Assembly: GCA_900708905.1 (NCBI GenBank)
Contig: CAADRB010000002.1
Location: 6,278,269-6,342,268 of the forward strand
Source: Hymenolepis diminuta
Taxonomy: Eukaryota > Platyhelminthes > Cestoda > Cyclophyllidea > Hymenolepididae
Direction of reading: 5' to 3'
Length of the DNA stretch: 64,000 nucleotides
Within the stretch, counting starts at the first letter, position 1. Every line of letters starts with the position of its first letter. A program made the position numbers and the translations under genes. The notes beneath the pieces were generated by a model. The model had not been told where the DNA came from. It saw only the letters and a list, made by a program, of their open reading frames with translations, and did not search any database. This document shows positions 26,301 to 37,566 of this stretch, piece after piece.

Positions 26301-29300
26301 GGACATATTTGGGAAATCCGTGTCTTAACCCTACTCAACCGTCAAATTTATACGAAGATGAGTAGTAGCACTCGATGAATAAACATATGAATTTATTCCC
26401 TAACCTTTCGATCAATAAAATGGGGTACCTTCCCAGGTATCTCCCTTGATATGACTTGTTCCGTCAACATATCGAAACTGACCATATAATTTCTGTCAGG
26501 AAGAAAATACAAATAGGAGCATTTTTTAAATATTTTTTCCTTGACGAAGTTAACATTTTCACTGTTTTCTTTTCTTTTAATCACTTAACAATTAACCATC
26601 AAATTGTCTATATAAATTGAATGTTGAGTACTTATTTATTGTGGACTTCACGGAGTTTACGTGAAGTAGCTGGAATTTACTATTTTCGCCTTCCTTCTTT
26701 TCCTCTCCTACTTCTTTTCGGCAATTTGGGAATTATTAGTGCGTATAAACATAAATTCCTCTTCACATGATAAAACTTGCAGAATATTTCATCTGTTGAG
26801 TGATAAATGTCTAACTGTTGTTACTACTGTCAATTGCGTAAATTCGATTATCAATAAGAATCGACTCAATTTGCATACTCGGATTCATTCCAATTCCATC
26901 AGTCTCGAGCACAAATAACCGCATTTTCTTTCAAAACTAGTGTGAAACCGACCAAAGACTGGCACATGATTTTGAGGAGTTCGAAGAGAAATTATCTGAG
27001 AGAAAATAGATTTCTCGGGGAGTTTAAAATGAAGTCCAGAGTGAGGAAGAGATGAAGGATGATTAATTATTAAAAAATGACCCGAATAGCAACCATTATA
27101 CCAATCAATATCACAGGATTAAACACAACATGAACTTTTGAGATACGGTCTAGAGGAAGAGAATTTAAGAATTTAAAAGAAGAGAACATCATTATTTTTA
27201 AAAAATGTCCTTTCAACAAGGTAGTTCATTTGAAGTGCACGTGTACGCCCGTTGTAGAGTAATGCATATATGAGGGGAGGGACAAGCAGCAATGCACATC
27301 GGCTAATTTTGTATTAGGAAAAAATTAACACAACAAATTGCCGTTGTTTTGAGTTCACCTAGGCCACTGCTCCTGAGAGGTGGCAACTATGAATATTATT
27401 AAGAGAAAAGATACTGTCATTTGCTGTTTCAGATTTAGTTCTCAAGTCAAGTTCTAATGCCTCCTTTTGCAGCGATATATATAAGGTTTAGAATAACTAC
27501 TGTAAACTAGAGCGAGAAAAATGCAACTCCATATAAAGTTTCTTACAGACGTTCAAAAATTCACTGGCAATATCCAAGTTATCGGAACAGTAAGTTCAGA
27601 AAGCAGTTGATTGAGTGCAAAGAGGATAACAGATCATTACAAAAGTACATGCTTAGATCAGTGAAAAGATAGCCGAGAACTTTCGTGTAAAACTCAAAGG
27701 TCAGAGATTCCATAATAGAGTCCCAAGTGGTTTAAGAAAGAGCAATCCTTGTTAGCTAGTAGTAATCCTATACAAGCTATCTAGAGAGAACTCAAGAAAG
27801 AGTCGCATAAACCCTCATGAAATAAAGGTCAAATCAAATCTACATTATTTCTACATTAAATAACTGCGAGAAATATATAAATACCACTAGATAATAGCAT
27901 TGGAGAAGGAAACGAAACATCGCTTCCGCTTCCCAAGACCAACACATAGTATCTAAAATAAAAGGGAAGGAAACAAAAATGTCGGCTTGGATATGTGCCG
28001 GAGGTCATATGGACTCAAAATCATACGATCATTTAACTGGTGATATAATCAAGTTAATAGCTACACAGTTTAGCATCTGAATAACATGCGAAGAAATATT
28101 ATTGACTCCAACTATAACAGCTAAAATTCCAGGTTTTGAGATAAGTTAGCCGCTTTGAACCTTCCTTTTTCAAATGAAATAACTGTCACTAATTATCGCA
28201 CTGTCACATTTGAGATGACAAGCGTTAAATAGGGACCTAGTGTCCACGATCTAGTTTTTTTACGCTAATCTTGTCTTAAATAACAATCATTTTGATTTTA
28301 AAATCACTTAGATTTTACCAGCCCTCCAACCGCCACTTTTTGCACATCACAAATTCTTCAATCTACAGCACATATACAAAGTGCGGCTTGTAATCGTAGC
28401 AAAGGATTTCCCAAATCAACCTAAAAATATGCTTAAGGAATGCTAAATTTCACTATAATATCTCACCATTTACAGTTAGCAGCCATACTTATGCTTATAA
28501 CTTAAGAAGTTATCGCTTATGATGAACATGCCAATAATATTTAGGTTATCTTAGGTGGATATTTTGTCCTAATTATTAGGCAACAGCATATATTTGCAGG
28601 AAAGTGTAATTATTTAGTCAATTTATGAGGAAAATTCAATGCTTTACAAGTGGTCACGTGATCGGTAAAAATTGCAGATTTTAATTTGACAGTTAGGAAG
28701 AGTCAGTAACATCAAACATTAGATACTATGATTTAAACAAAAGGGAAAATAGAATATCCCTGAAGGATAGTGTGTTATCATTATATATTGCATGAATGCA
28801 CTAAGCCATTTTGGAAATGACTAAAATCTTAAAATACTTGATTGACCAGGCTGACATTACATTTGACCCTGTGGAAGTCAATCGAATTAGTCTTACGTCA
28901 GTCTATACTGGGGTCATGCTTAAATGCCGAACCCTAATTGACTTATTCCACTGTGCTTCGCATTTTCTCTAGGCTATCAAATTAGAAGGAGATCTGTACA
29001 ACTTGGTCTACCGATGAATTGGTTATAAAACACCGGAATGTACTTTTTAAATTCCTATCCAAATGAACTATTTTAAACCAAATTTTAACTCGAAAAAGGA
29101 AAATTCAAGAATTGGAATAATATAACTATGCCTTAAATCACATCTGAATGGAAAAATTTATTTCATATTTACATCTAAGTTATCAAACGGAGTTAAAACA
29201 GATGACCTGGTAAAAATGAAAGATAAGAGCAATAAATTTTACAAAGTCGTGATTTCAAGTCAATCACTACATATTCATTCAAGTAAAATGACCACCATCA

Positions 29301-32300
29301 CGTTAGTGTAAAAGGTGGATCAAATGAAAGTTAAATGAAATCATTAAGACATTTTAACTTCCAAAGCAAACGGAAAACCGAAAAGCAAATGAATATCGGC
29401 CATAATCGTACACATAAATCGTACACATAATCATATACGCACATGCGTAATTTAAATAAAAGTGAAGAAATTAAGGTGGCATTAAAAGCATATTAAAGAG
29501 TAGGTTATCGTTATATACTGGATGAACACGCTAATTTAGTTTAAAAAACTATGACCTTAAAATCCTCGATTAGTCATGTTAGCATTAGACTGAACCCTGC
29601 GAGGGGCGGCTTATGCTGAGGCCATGCTTTATTACCAATTCCATTATCGATCTGGACTCCCCCAACAAACGAAAAATCCGTTCACTGAAATACAAATTAT
29701 TAAATGCTGACATTAATCACACAATCTAGAACCCTATTTCACTTAAATAATTCAGAAGTTAGAAACACGTAAGAAGAGAAGGGAAATTACAGTAACAGAT
29801 GGAAACAACTCATAAGGGTTGTTTAAGTTGATTCTGTTGGCGAAATGTCATGGCATGATATTTTAAGTCGACTTAAAAACAGCACTTTTTTTCCGATCAT
29901 ATGAATTACAAACAGAAATGTTCTATTGCATAATATGCACTTCGACAATGCATTTTTGACACGACAACTAACACCACATGCAATGCACTCAGAGTTATTA
30001 ATAGAAACGTTGTATCACTTATAAATTCCAAACTATATTGAGAGGAAGCCTCTAGTAATCATATTGGAAAAGGGAGTCTTTCCAATAAGGTAATCTTAGT
30101 CATCACATTGAACACTAGCGCACAAAATCGATATCGTAATAATAACAATTGGTTGCATCCTTAGTACTCATAACATTGAAGATGGGAAAGCGAAAGATCA
30201 AACTGATTTAAGGCGATAAGTTCAAAGACAAAGCAATATTAAAAACACTTTTTAGAGATAGCGACCCCAATATTGCACAAAAAACTATATGGTTAAACAG
30301 TATGAACACAGGGCATTTAGGAAGTTCCTTTATTTTCTGTTTACATCTCACTCATGGGTGTATAATACAAACAAACTTCTCTTGGTTATTAGTTCGTGTG
30401 CTCCACTTTACATTACATCCATAGTTATGAATAGATGATATTCAGATTCAGTCGCCTCATTTATCGTCTCATCTAAAGTCTCAGAACACAACAATATCAT
30501 GAAAATCTAATCGTTTTTTAAAGAAAAGAGTGATTAGGTAACACTATTTGAAAGACCAATACTAATTAACACGGCTAATTGCCAAGCCCATTGAAGGAAA
30601 TGTTTTTCAACGCTTATCTTTGACGTAGAAAGAGTATCTCTGATGGGAAACAAGCAATCTAGTAGTCTATCTTCATTGGCATGCCTAACATTCCTATCAC
30701 TGAAAGTGCACCGACCAGCATTAATCTCGAGACATCAGACTCGGTTAGTGTGCAGGTTGACCCAATTGAGCACACCGCAGGTGGAATTCGAATTCACAAC
30801 CATTAATCGAAATAGTATCGCACACGCGTAGGAAGCACCAGCTGTGCACATAAATTGCAAAAAAAGCGAAACGACCATACAAAAATGTGAAGTGTCGCAG
30901 TAAGTGCAGACATGAGATTCAAAAATAGTTTGAATGTCATTTGAAGAGAAACGACCAAATTCTACATTAACTTAGGTGAAAAATTGAACAGAAAAAGAAA
31001 AAGGCAATAACTGCCACTGAATGTGAAAAAAATCGTAAGAGATCAAAGACGGAATTTCTATCACTCAATACGCTGAATCATACTGTTACCAACGAAATAC
31101 ACACTTTATTGGCCCAATGTGCGACCATTAAGAAGAGTATAAGAAGCGGGCCCGGTAAAATGTCATACGCTTTTAAAGCTCTCGTAGAAAAAAGAGGACT
31201 CAAAAGCTACAATATTGTGTATGTGTATTTCCATAAAACAGTGATCGAGGATACGATCAGCTCAAGTTCTAACAGTTAGAAATAAGCACAAGTACCGATG
31301 TTGCTAGAACAACTACACATAAAATAACACAACAGAAATAGGAAGAGCCGATAGGTTAAAATAAATAAAAACGATTTTGCAAACTGCAGAATTAGAGGTT
31401 ACGAGTTCAATACACGTAAAATGAAAGACTTTACCAGCCTTACCGTTTAGGAAAGCGATTTTCTTATCGGAGAGGTATTTAAGATGTTAATTGCCGGTGC
31501 TAGATAAACACTGGAAAATGTCTCTCATCAAAAGATTTGGACTAGTCATAGAAAGATCAGTACCAACGCACTAAAGATGAACGCAAAAGAATGTTCCCAA
31601 CACTAATGACACAATACTGGTGAATAACTATTTGATACTATGTCCATCTACAGCACCCACATCAGAGCCAAGAAGGAAAAACACAAGTCCCCGTTATTAC
31701 AATTCAGCGTATATAACAGTTCAATTAGCCTATATAAACGATTAAAAAAATCAATCGTTTTCCAATAATAATGAGAGGAAAATATAAAATAAATATTAAA
31801 TTTGTCAAGGGAAAACATTAAATAAATTTTCATAAATATGTTTTCTCTTCGACAGATACTCTGGTGCACATCCAGTGAACTGCACAAACTGTAATGGTTA
31901 AAAACATGTAAAGAGAGGGGTGTTAGAATGGGAGTTTCCTGATAGAGAAGTTTCAATACGCTAGACTTAAACTCTTCCCTTCCCTTCCATTAATCTAAAA
32001 AACAGTAGAGTTGTATATCGAGAAGATATAATAGCCCATCCAATCACCACATGTAAGATGTAAATCAATGCCAATGACGTGATAATTTACTTAAGGGAAG
32101 ACGCGAACGTACGTAGGATTGCATTAATATACTAATTTTTTCCAATTTTATTAGTCACGTGACTAGTAGGATAGCAGCAGATCAAATATTGCATGCCTGA
32201 CCGTTTAATTTTTAAAGGTTTGGATATTAAATTAGATTATTAACATGAAGCCTCATTTATCAATTGAGATACAGAGACGACAATCTAGGATAAAACTGAA

Positions 32301-34916
32301 AGTAAAACAGTCAAACCCGATTTCGAACTTTAAAGAGAAGATACCACTCACTGATTCATAATGCTAATCCATTTCAATTACGAATTAAATTCCTTTTTCA
32401 TTTTAATACACTGCAAAGGAAACCATTCATCTTCGATGAAATTATATTAAAATACTACCGGGAAGAGCGCGGATGGATATTTTAATAAGTGGATACGTAC
32501 TTAATGCAAAGAAAAATTTAATTTTTGTCAAAAGTAAAAGATTGAAATGCATAGTTTTTATTTTCATCAACTCTTGAATGAGGTTGGTTTGATAATTACT
32601 AAACCAAGCTACGCTTATCCTAAGTAATTAGGCACAAAACGGTAAAGCCGCTATTATTTAATGATTTATTCACAAATTAGAATTAAACACTACTAATAAA
32701 AATATTAAACACACAATGTAAATGCACGTCACCTGAATTTGTTCATATACACCTGTAATACTAGCTTCGAATAACAAGTATGGAAAAGGCATAATGGTAC
32801 AACATGGACAGATTGCAACTTAATAAGCTCGGAACATTTAATATTTGCTAAGAAAAAGTAGCAACATATTAATCAAGAGAAATACTTACAGTCGACTTCT
32901 CCACCACTGATTTGCAGCTCTTCCGTAAGAAGTTCCAAACGCTGAAGTATGCTCTGCACAAGATCCCTTCGAAAGGCCTAAAGGTGGAAAGGACCGCAAG
33001 ATTAGCATTTAACCTACTGGACACGTAATAAGAGAGAAAGTATGAAACTACCAACTCAATTTCTAAGTTGCCTACCTATATCAAATTATAAATGCAAGAA
33101 AAGCAAAAAAAGAGGGACTTACCTTAAGAGCATCTTTAACAGTAGTACCATCGATGGGGAGGAAAGCGAGACCCGGAATGCGTCCGTGGATGGCGAGATT
33201 CTTATAGCCCTCTGGTCGCGATGGTGTTGTCTCCACTGGAGTCGCGAATGCGTCGGAGACATGTCCTGAGTCAATGGATGAGGAGGAATTTGTCCGTCGC
33301 CACGATGGGAACTATAAAATAGAAATTTTTTTAGTTTTTAAATCATGCAAATCCCATCTTAGCTGTAAAGACGTGCAGTTTTAAATGTATCTTTTCAAAC
33401 GAGTTAGAAGCAAAAGACATTGACTAATAATGTCACACCAAGAACTCCTTAGATATGAAGAAGGATTACAAATTCGATGAACGCTTCTTCTGTAATTTAA
33501 AGAAGTGAAACTCATTTCTGAAGTATATGGAATGCAAAGATTCATTAGAGGAAAATCAGCTATAGTAATCGAACCGCACCTACTTTCATCAAATATATTA
33601 ACTTAGGAAAGCTTGAAAGGTCCACCAAGAAACCTCAGTATTATTTTTCTTTTGTTTTTCTGAACAGAAATCCCTCAGCCTAAAACCTCTCACCTCACTA
33701 AATGTGACCGTAACACAGTGGTTAAAGGACTTGTCCACGAAGTCAGAGGTCACGAGTTAGATGCTAACTGATACATCTATAAAGGAGACGGTGGAATTCA
33801 ACATCCCCACCAGAAAGGCCCAAAATGAGTTTTGTAAGCGCTTTCCTAAATGGGCTAAATGCATTTTTCTGAGTAGCTAGTAAATAACAGACAAATTTTC
33901 TCTATATATCTCAATAAGATCTTGAAAATAATAAATGAGGCTCTTGACGGAAAATTTCCAACGAAATAATAGTGGGACTTAAGCGCATGAAAGTCATTAC
34001 TAAAACACGTGCTACACTATTCGCTTAGAGGTAACAAATCAAGAATTAAAAATCAGCATAATAAGTGTGAACGAAAAAAACCTACATCGGAACTAAAGAG
34101 AGTGAAGTTGGTAGAATCCCAAGATGAACTCAAGTTGTCAGTGAAAGGAGATTCAACCCCACGCACCTCTTGACGCCTTTTAGAGTGACGAGCAGGTTTT
34201 TCTGCAGCATTCTTGGAGAAAACAGGATCAGAATCCTCTTTCAGATCACCATTAAGGAGAATCCGTGTCTTAGAAGTGATTGTTTCTAAAAAGGGAGATA
34301 CAGCTTCTTGTAACTCAGCGAAAATTGTCTCCTTTTGTCGTTCAGCTGGGAGATAGGTATCCAGAATAAGGTTGATGTGAGTTTTAATTGCCCGCCATCG
34401 ATCCATAACTGGACGAACTTTCACATCAATTGGTCGCAAAAAGTCCTTAGGATGATCAAAACCAATAGCTTTGGCCGTTAGAACTTTTGTAAAAGGGTCC
34501 ACATGGAGGAAAACCTTATCCCGATCCGTTAAAGGGACAAATTTGTCAACCATTGGATTCTTTTCACCCTGGTGAAGTGTGTATAATATTTCCTTGACTT
34601 TTGCACCGGATTTGCTTAAGTTTAATGGACCGCAATAATAAACTCCTGATACCCGAGAACCAGCTGGAAGCATGCGGCAAACCTTTTGACACTCATGTCT
34701 TAAATCCAAAGTGTTAATAGTATTTAAGTCAGTATAATCTTTCGCAGTCGAAATAAGAAGAAGAAACACGCATTCGTCTTCCTTAGCGGACTAGAAATAA
34801 ATAGATTGTTAATACAACATGAAACATACTCCACTAATAATTAGGCCATGACCTGTAGGTTTTTGAGATAAGCACCGATCATAGAATTTCTGTTCGATCG
34901 AAAGAGTCTTTATCAT
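20317..34916 (-). CDS. ODR4: ODR-4 homologue, tail-anchored ER protein
   Basis: In C. elegans ODR-4 is needed for odorant GPCR delivery to cilia; in mammals ODR4 anchors the UFM1 protease UFSP2 at the ER. Exons in coding order: 34830-34916, 34086-34790, 33123-33311, 32890-32977, 23613-23999, 20481-20555, 20317-20408. Introns are 39, 774, 145, 8890, 3057 and 72 nt. The frame closes as 540 aa. Family landmarks: CRMLPAGSRVSGVYY in exon 2, the AFRRDLVQSILQRLELLTEEL helix across exon 4, then LPSRVLIRIP, DYKF and the DDVIRRVALFF helix in exon 5, matching the human order. An acidic stretch (about 440-470) precedes a single hydrophobic segment at about 515-534 followed by six residues, which fits a C-terminal tail anchor. 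The start ATG 34914-34916 gives MIKTLSIEQKFY, aligned with the human N-terminus. No upstream exon is needed. Confidence 0.9.
20556..23612 (-). other. ODR4 intron 5 (3.1 kb)
   Basis: Non-coding on both strands as far as I can see. The frames inside (for example 21406-21615 and 22812-23018 on minus) are short, AT-rich and resemble nothing known. No repeat shared with the rest of the window was recognised. Confidence 0.5.
26188..26230. repeat. Two-stage hairpin (7-bp outer, 8-bp inner stem)
   Basis: Outer arms ATGTAGC (26188-26194) and GCTACAT (26224-26230) enclose inner arms TCGACAGA and TCTGTCGA (26202-26221) closed by CGTG, with an asymmetric internal loop (ACTTGAC against CC). All 15 pairs are Watson-Crick. 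It stands out from AT-rich surroundings by its GC-rich inner stem. Confidence 0.6.
28731..28936 (+). repeat. Interspersed repeat pair, copy 1
   Basis: Aligns by eye with 29449-29640 over about 200 bp with many substitutions. Shared blocks include ATTTAAA-AAAAG-GAA at the left, GGTTATC/TGTTATC followed by RTTATATAYTG-ATGAA, CTTAAAAT, GAYTAGTCATG-like/GATTGACCAGG-like segments and GTCATGCTT/GCCATGCTT near the right end. This copy is fuller and retains about 25 nt missing from copy 2. Confidence 0.5.
29404..29432. repeat. 13-bp tandem duplication
   Basis: ATCGTACACATAA occurs twice in direct succession, followed by ATC. A local slippage or duplication product. Confidence 0.7.
29449..29640 (+). 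repeat. Interspersed repeat pair, copy 2
   Basis: Second copy of the repeat at 28731-28936, same orientation, about 720 bp away, with an internal deletion after the CCCTGCGAGG block. No terminal inverted repeats or target duplication were recognised, so the element class is unknown. Confidence 0.5.
30738..30803 (+). repeat. tRNA-like segment with a T-arm
   Basis: GTGGA, ATTCGAA, TTCAC (30781-30797) forms a perfect five-pair (one G-T) T-stem with a seven-nt loop of the standard TTCGA type. It is preceded at normal tRNA distance by a GGTTAGTGTGCAGG D-arm/A-box-like stretch. The remaining stems do not fold into a proper tRNA, so I read it as a tRNA-derived SINE fragment rather than a functional tRNA gene. 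Confidence 0.35.
31342..31416 (+). repeat. Degenerate tRNA-like repeat fragment
   Basis: The block AGAGGTTACGAGTTCAATAC near its right end parallels AGAGGTCACGAGTTAGATGC at 33744-33763 and resembles a B box. An A-box-like AAGAGCCGATAGGTTAAA lies about 45 nt upstream. Heavily diverged; identified by that similarity only. Confidence 0.3.
33703..33770 (+). repeat. tRNA-headed repeat (A and B boxes)
   Basis: GTGACCGTAACACAGTGGTT followed by AAAGGACTTGTCCACGAAGT and an AGAGGTCACGAGTT block reads like a tRNA head with A and B boxes. The first half aligns with 61913-61960. It lies in ODR4 intron 2. Likely a tRNA-derived SINE; no poly(A) or simple tail is evident. Confidence 0.4.
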
Positions 34917-36125
34917 TCTAGAACTAAAGGTAAAAAAAAGAACTAAATAATGCTCTGTTGATGTGATTAGAAGATTGCACGAAATAATACTTAGAGAGTA
35001 TTAAATCCCAATTACTTAATATGAACGTACTGCACAAAATAAACTGAAAAAATTAATGAGATTCGTACGCTTATATACAAATCGAAATGAAAATAAGAAA
35101 CTTATCACCAAAATTCTAACTGACACTGAAGTAATACACGTATTCAGCGACCTAAAGAGCAACACTTAATCCAGTAACTTTAAGACCTTCACCATGATTT
35201 TTGATGAAATTGTGAATATATTTGAGAAATATTTTAAGAAGAACCCTTTACATTTGAATTTTCCTTTTCTGTGCCTTTTATTTTTTTAATTTTATAATCA
35301 AATCCGATGTATTTAGAAATTTTGTTTTTTTATAACTCTTTTAGAAATGAAAATGAAGACAAGTATTTAGCCTTTTGTACACAGAAACCCCGGAAAATTT
35401 TATTTAATTTGTCGGATTTTACAAAATATTTAATAATACCTTTATGTTTTGGAGATTTTCTCCAGTGTGTGTTCAATAAATTTGAAAACGTTTATAACGT
35501 ATGCAATATTTAATGCAATGAAAAATTTTGAGAAGTAAGAGCAGTTCCAGGCATGTAAACTCTTCTCCTACTTAAACGTTTTATGATCGTGATACTATCC
35601 AGATTTCTAAATATACGTCCGAAACTGTAGTAATAGCTTTCGATTTCTCATCACTCTAATTTAACGACTGCTCATTGAGAACTTCTACTTCCTGATTAGC
35701 CACAATTGTTCGTTTATTTATGAAGACAGCACACATTATACTAATGGAATTATAATATAGGGAAAGGGTAAGTTAATTTTGTACACGGGGTTCGGAATTT
35801 TACTTCCTCACTACTCAACTCAGAAAAATATTCGTACTAATTTTTTTAAAGGGCCTTATGTAAATTTAGCCGTAAATACAATATCAGTATTACGGATGAC
35901 ATTCCGACATACGGTGTTTTAGCCACTTCCATTTTTGTATGTCTTAATGCATCCAGAAATTTGGTACATGATGTTCTTGTTGATCACTACACATGTGGAG
36001 CAGTGATCCTATCGAAAGTGTAAGAGATTTCTCTTCTTTTCTGTGAAAATTCTCAAGCAGTTAAAATTGTCTCACTTCACTGCCTTTTTTATGAATTTAG
36101 TCAACTTAGAGATTGAGACACTCTT

Positions 36126-36353
36126 TGCTATAGCCAGCAGATATCTATCAACGCGGATGTCGGTCATCACGCCGAGACACCGACAACGAGACATGACTGA
36201 CGTCTAACGAAGAAATGTTTTGTATATAAACATAATTTACTTATTAACAAATTGGGGCGGCTTGCCTGCCACCTCCGAACTGATCTGGCGACATGGGTGA
36301 CTTGTCCTTCTATTCGATCGATGTGGCCTCGAATATCTTCCAACGTTATTACA
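36126..36353. mobile_element. Solo LTR-like element, copy A (internally deleted)
   Basis: Begins TGCTATAG and ends TTATTACA. It aligns with the 318-bp copy at 45894-46211 but lacks about 90-100 bp of the left half. The right two thirds (from the GGTCATCACGCCGAGACACC block to the end) is highly similar. The flanks CTCTT and TTCTT match at four of five bases, consistent with a decayed 5-bp target duplication. Confidence 0.7.
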
Positions 36354-36900
36354 TTCTTAGAATCGTGAATCGACATCGTTAACGATTTTATCCACGCCTG
36401 TCTGGCTAAACCAAAATATACTTGACGACTTTTCTTAACTGAAACTTTATGTTATCTCTTTAGTCCTAGGTGATACCTGATGAATGGAAGAAACTTTGGG
36501 ATGAGAGAATTAGGAAGACTTTTCTTAGCAGTCCAAGAACAAAGTCCACTTTGTCGAATCTTGATTACGAGAATTAGCAATTCACGTGTCATGGCACTGA
36601 GAGAACGTAAGAAAAGGGATATGAGGTATGTCTTCTCATGATGTTTAGGAAAGTATGATGTCGATTATCAGACACCTCTGATGCTATTGTGGCTCATCAA
36701 AAAATTCGGTAAATGTTTCACTTTTATCTTTTGTAATAATTGTAAAAATTTTAAAGTGAACCAAAACCTTTCAAATTACTATTTTGCCATACGAATTTTC
36801 CGATTTATGGCATCTGTTGCTGTCCCATCTACTTGAATTCACTATCCTGCATATGTGAAGGAGTTAACATTTTGGATCATGCTGTTTCCAGTAGGAAGTC

Positions 36901-37145
36901 TGCCATAGCTAGCAGATGTCCATCAACACCTGGCGATTAGAAATGATTGACTGGCGATAAGGTCTCCACTATAGTGTCAACAGGTGATTCCGCTGTGTGT
37001 TTGCGTGTTTTCACATAGATGCCTAAACGGGTGTCGATCATTACGCCGAGACACCAACGACGAGATATGACTTAGTCTAACAAAGAAATGTTTTATATTC
37101 CATCTATTCGATCAATGTGGCCCTGGTAGACCTAGCGTTATTATA
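36901..37145. mobile_element. Solo LTR-like element, copy B (right half deleted)
   Basis: Begins TGCCATAG and ends TTATTATA. It keeps the left half of the element (the GGTCTCCACTATAGTGTC block and onward) but misses roughly 100 bp before the TTCGATCAATGTGGCC block. No convincing target duplication remains. It has the same orientation as copy A, 547 bp away. Confidence 0.65.
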
Positions 37146-37566
37146 ACTTTAAGTCTCTGCATCTACTTCAGAATTCATTCACATAGTTTTATCAATATCC
37201 ATCTGTATATCATACTCAGAGAGCACCCACATTAATTTATCTAACGGCTCTTTAGCAGCACCAAAACCACTGGCCACCATGCACAGGTCATAAACATACT
37301 CAATATGTCTAAGACTTCACACCCCATTTACGTCCGATTATTTTGGTTTAAATTTGGGGTGCTCTAAACCAGAGTAAGCTTCTTCAGAAACAAGCTGAAG
37401 TGTTAGGCCATATCAGTTGCAGATACCGTAGAATTCTTTTGTAGTTTGCTCGAATCCTATTGTTAACTCTGAGAACCATAAATTTTAAAATAAAGTTAAA
37501 ACAATGTTGAAATAATTTTTTAGTAAATTTATCTAATAGCAAAATTACAAACGTGGAACATTCATA

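Larger units (their letters stand above)
24000..32889 (-). other. ODR4 intron 4 (8.9 kb), repeat-bearing
   Basis: The largest intron in the window. It contains the compound hairpin at 26188-26230, a pair of diverged direct repeats at 28731-28936 and 29449-29640, a short 13-bp tandem duplication at 29404-29432, and two tRNA-like fragments at 30738-30803 and 31342-31416. No coding exon is recognisable. Its exceptional length relative to the other introns is probably due to accumulated repeats. Confidence 0.6.
34917..37566. other. Intergenic spacer upstream of ODR4, downstream of CEP83
   Basis: AT-rich and without recognisable exons, apart from two copies of the LTR-like element at 36126-36353 and 36901-37145. 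The 69-codon minus-strand frame at 36167-36376 lies almost wholly inside the first LTR copy and is not a gene. Confidence 0.55.

Noticed and set aside
36167..36376. 69-codon minus-strand frame
   Set aside because: Lies within LTR copy A; the frame is not open in copies B and C, so it is not a conserved element protein.
36478..36500. CTGATGA...GAAAC resembling a hammerhead ribozyme core
   Set aside because: Only six bases lie between the core parts, too few for stem II, and no stem I/III pairing is visible.
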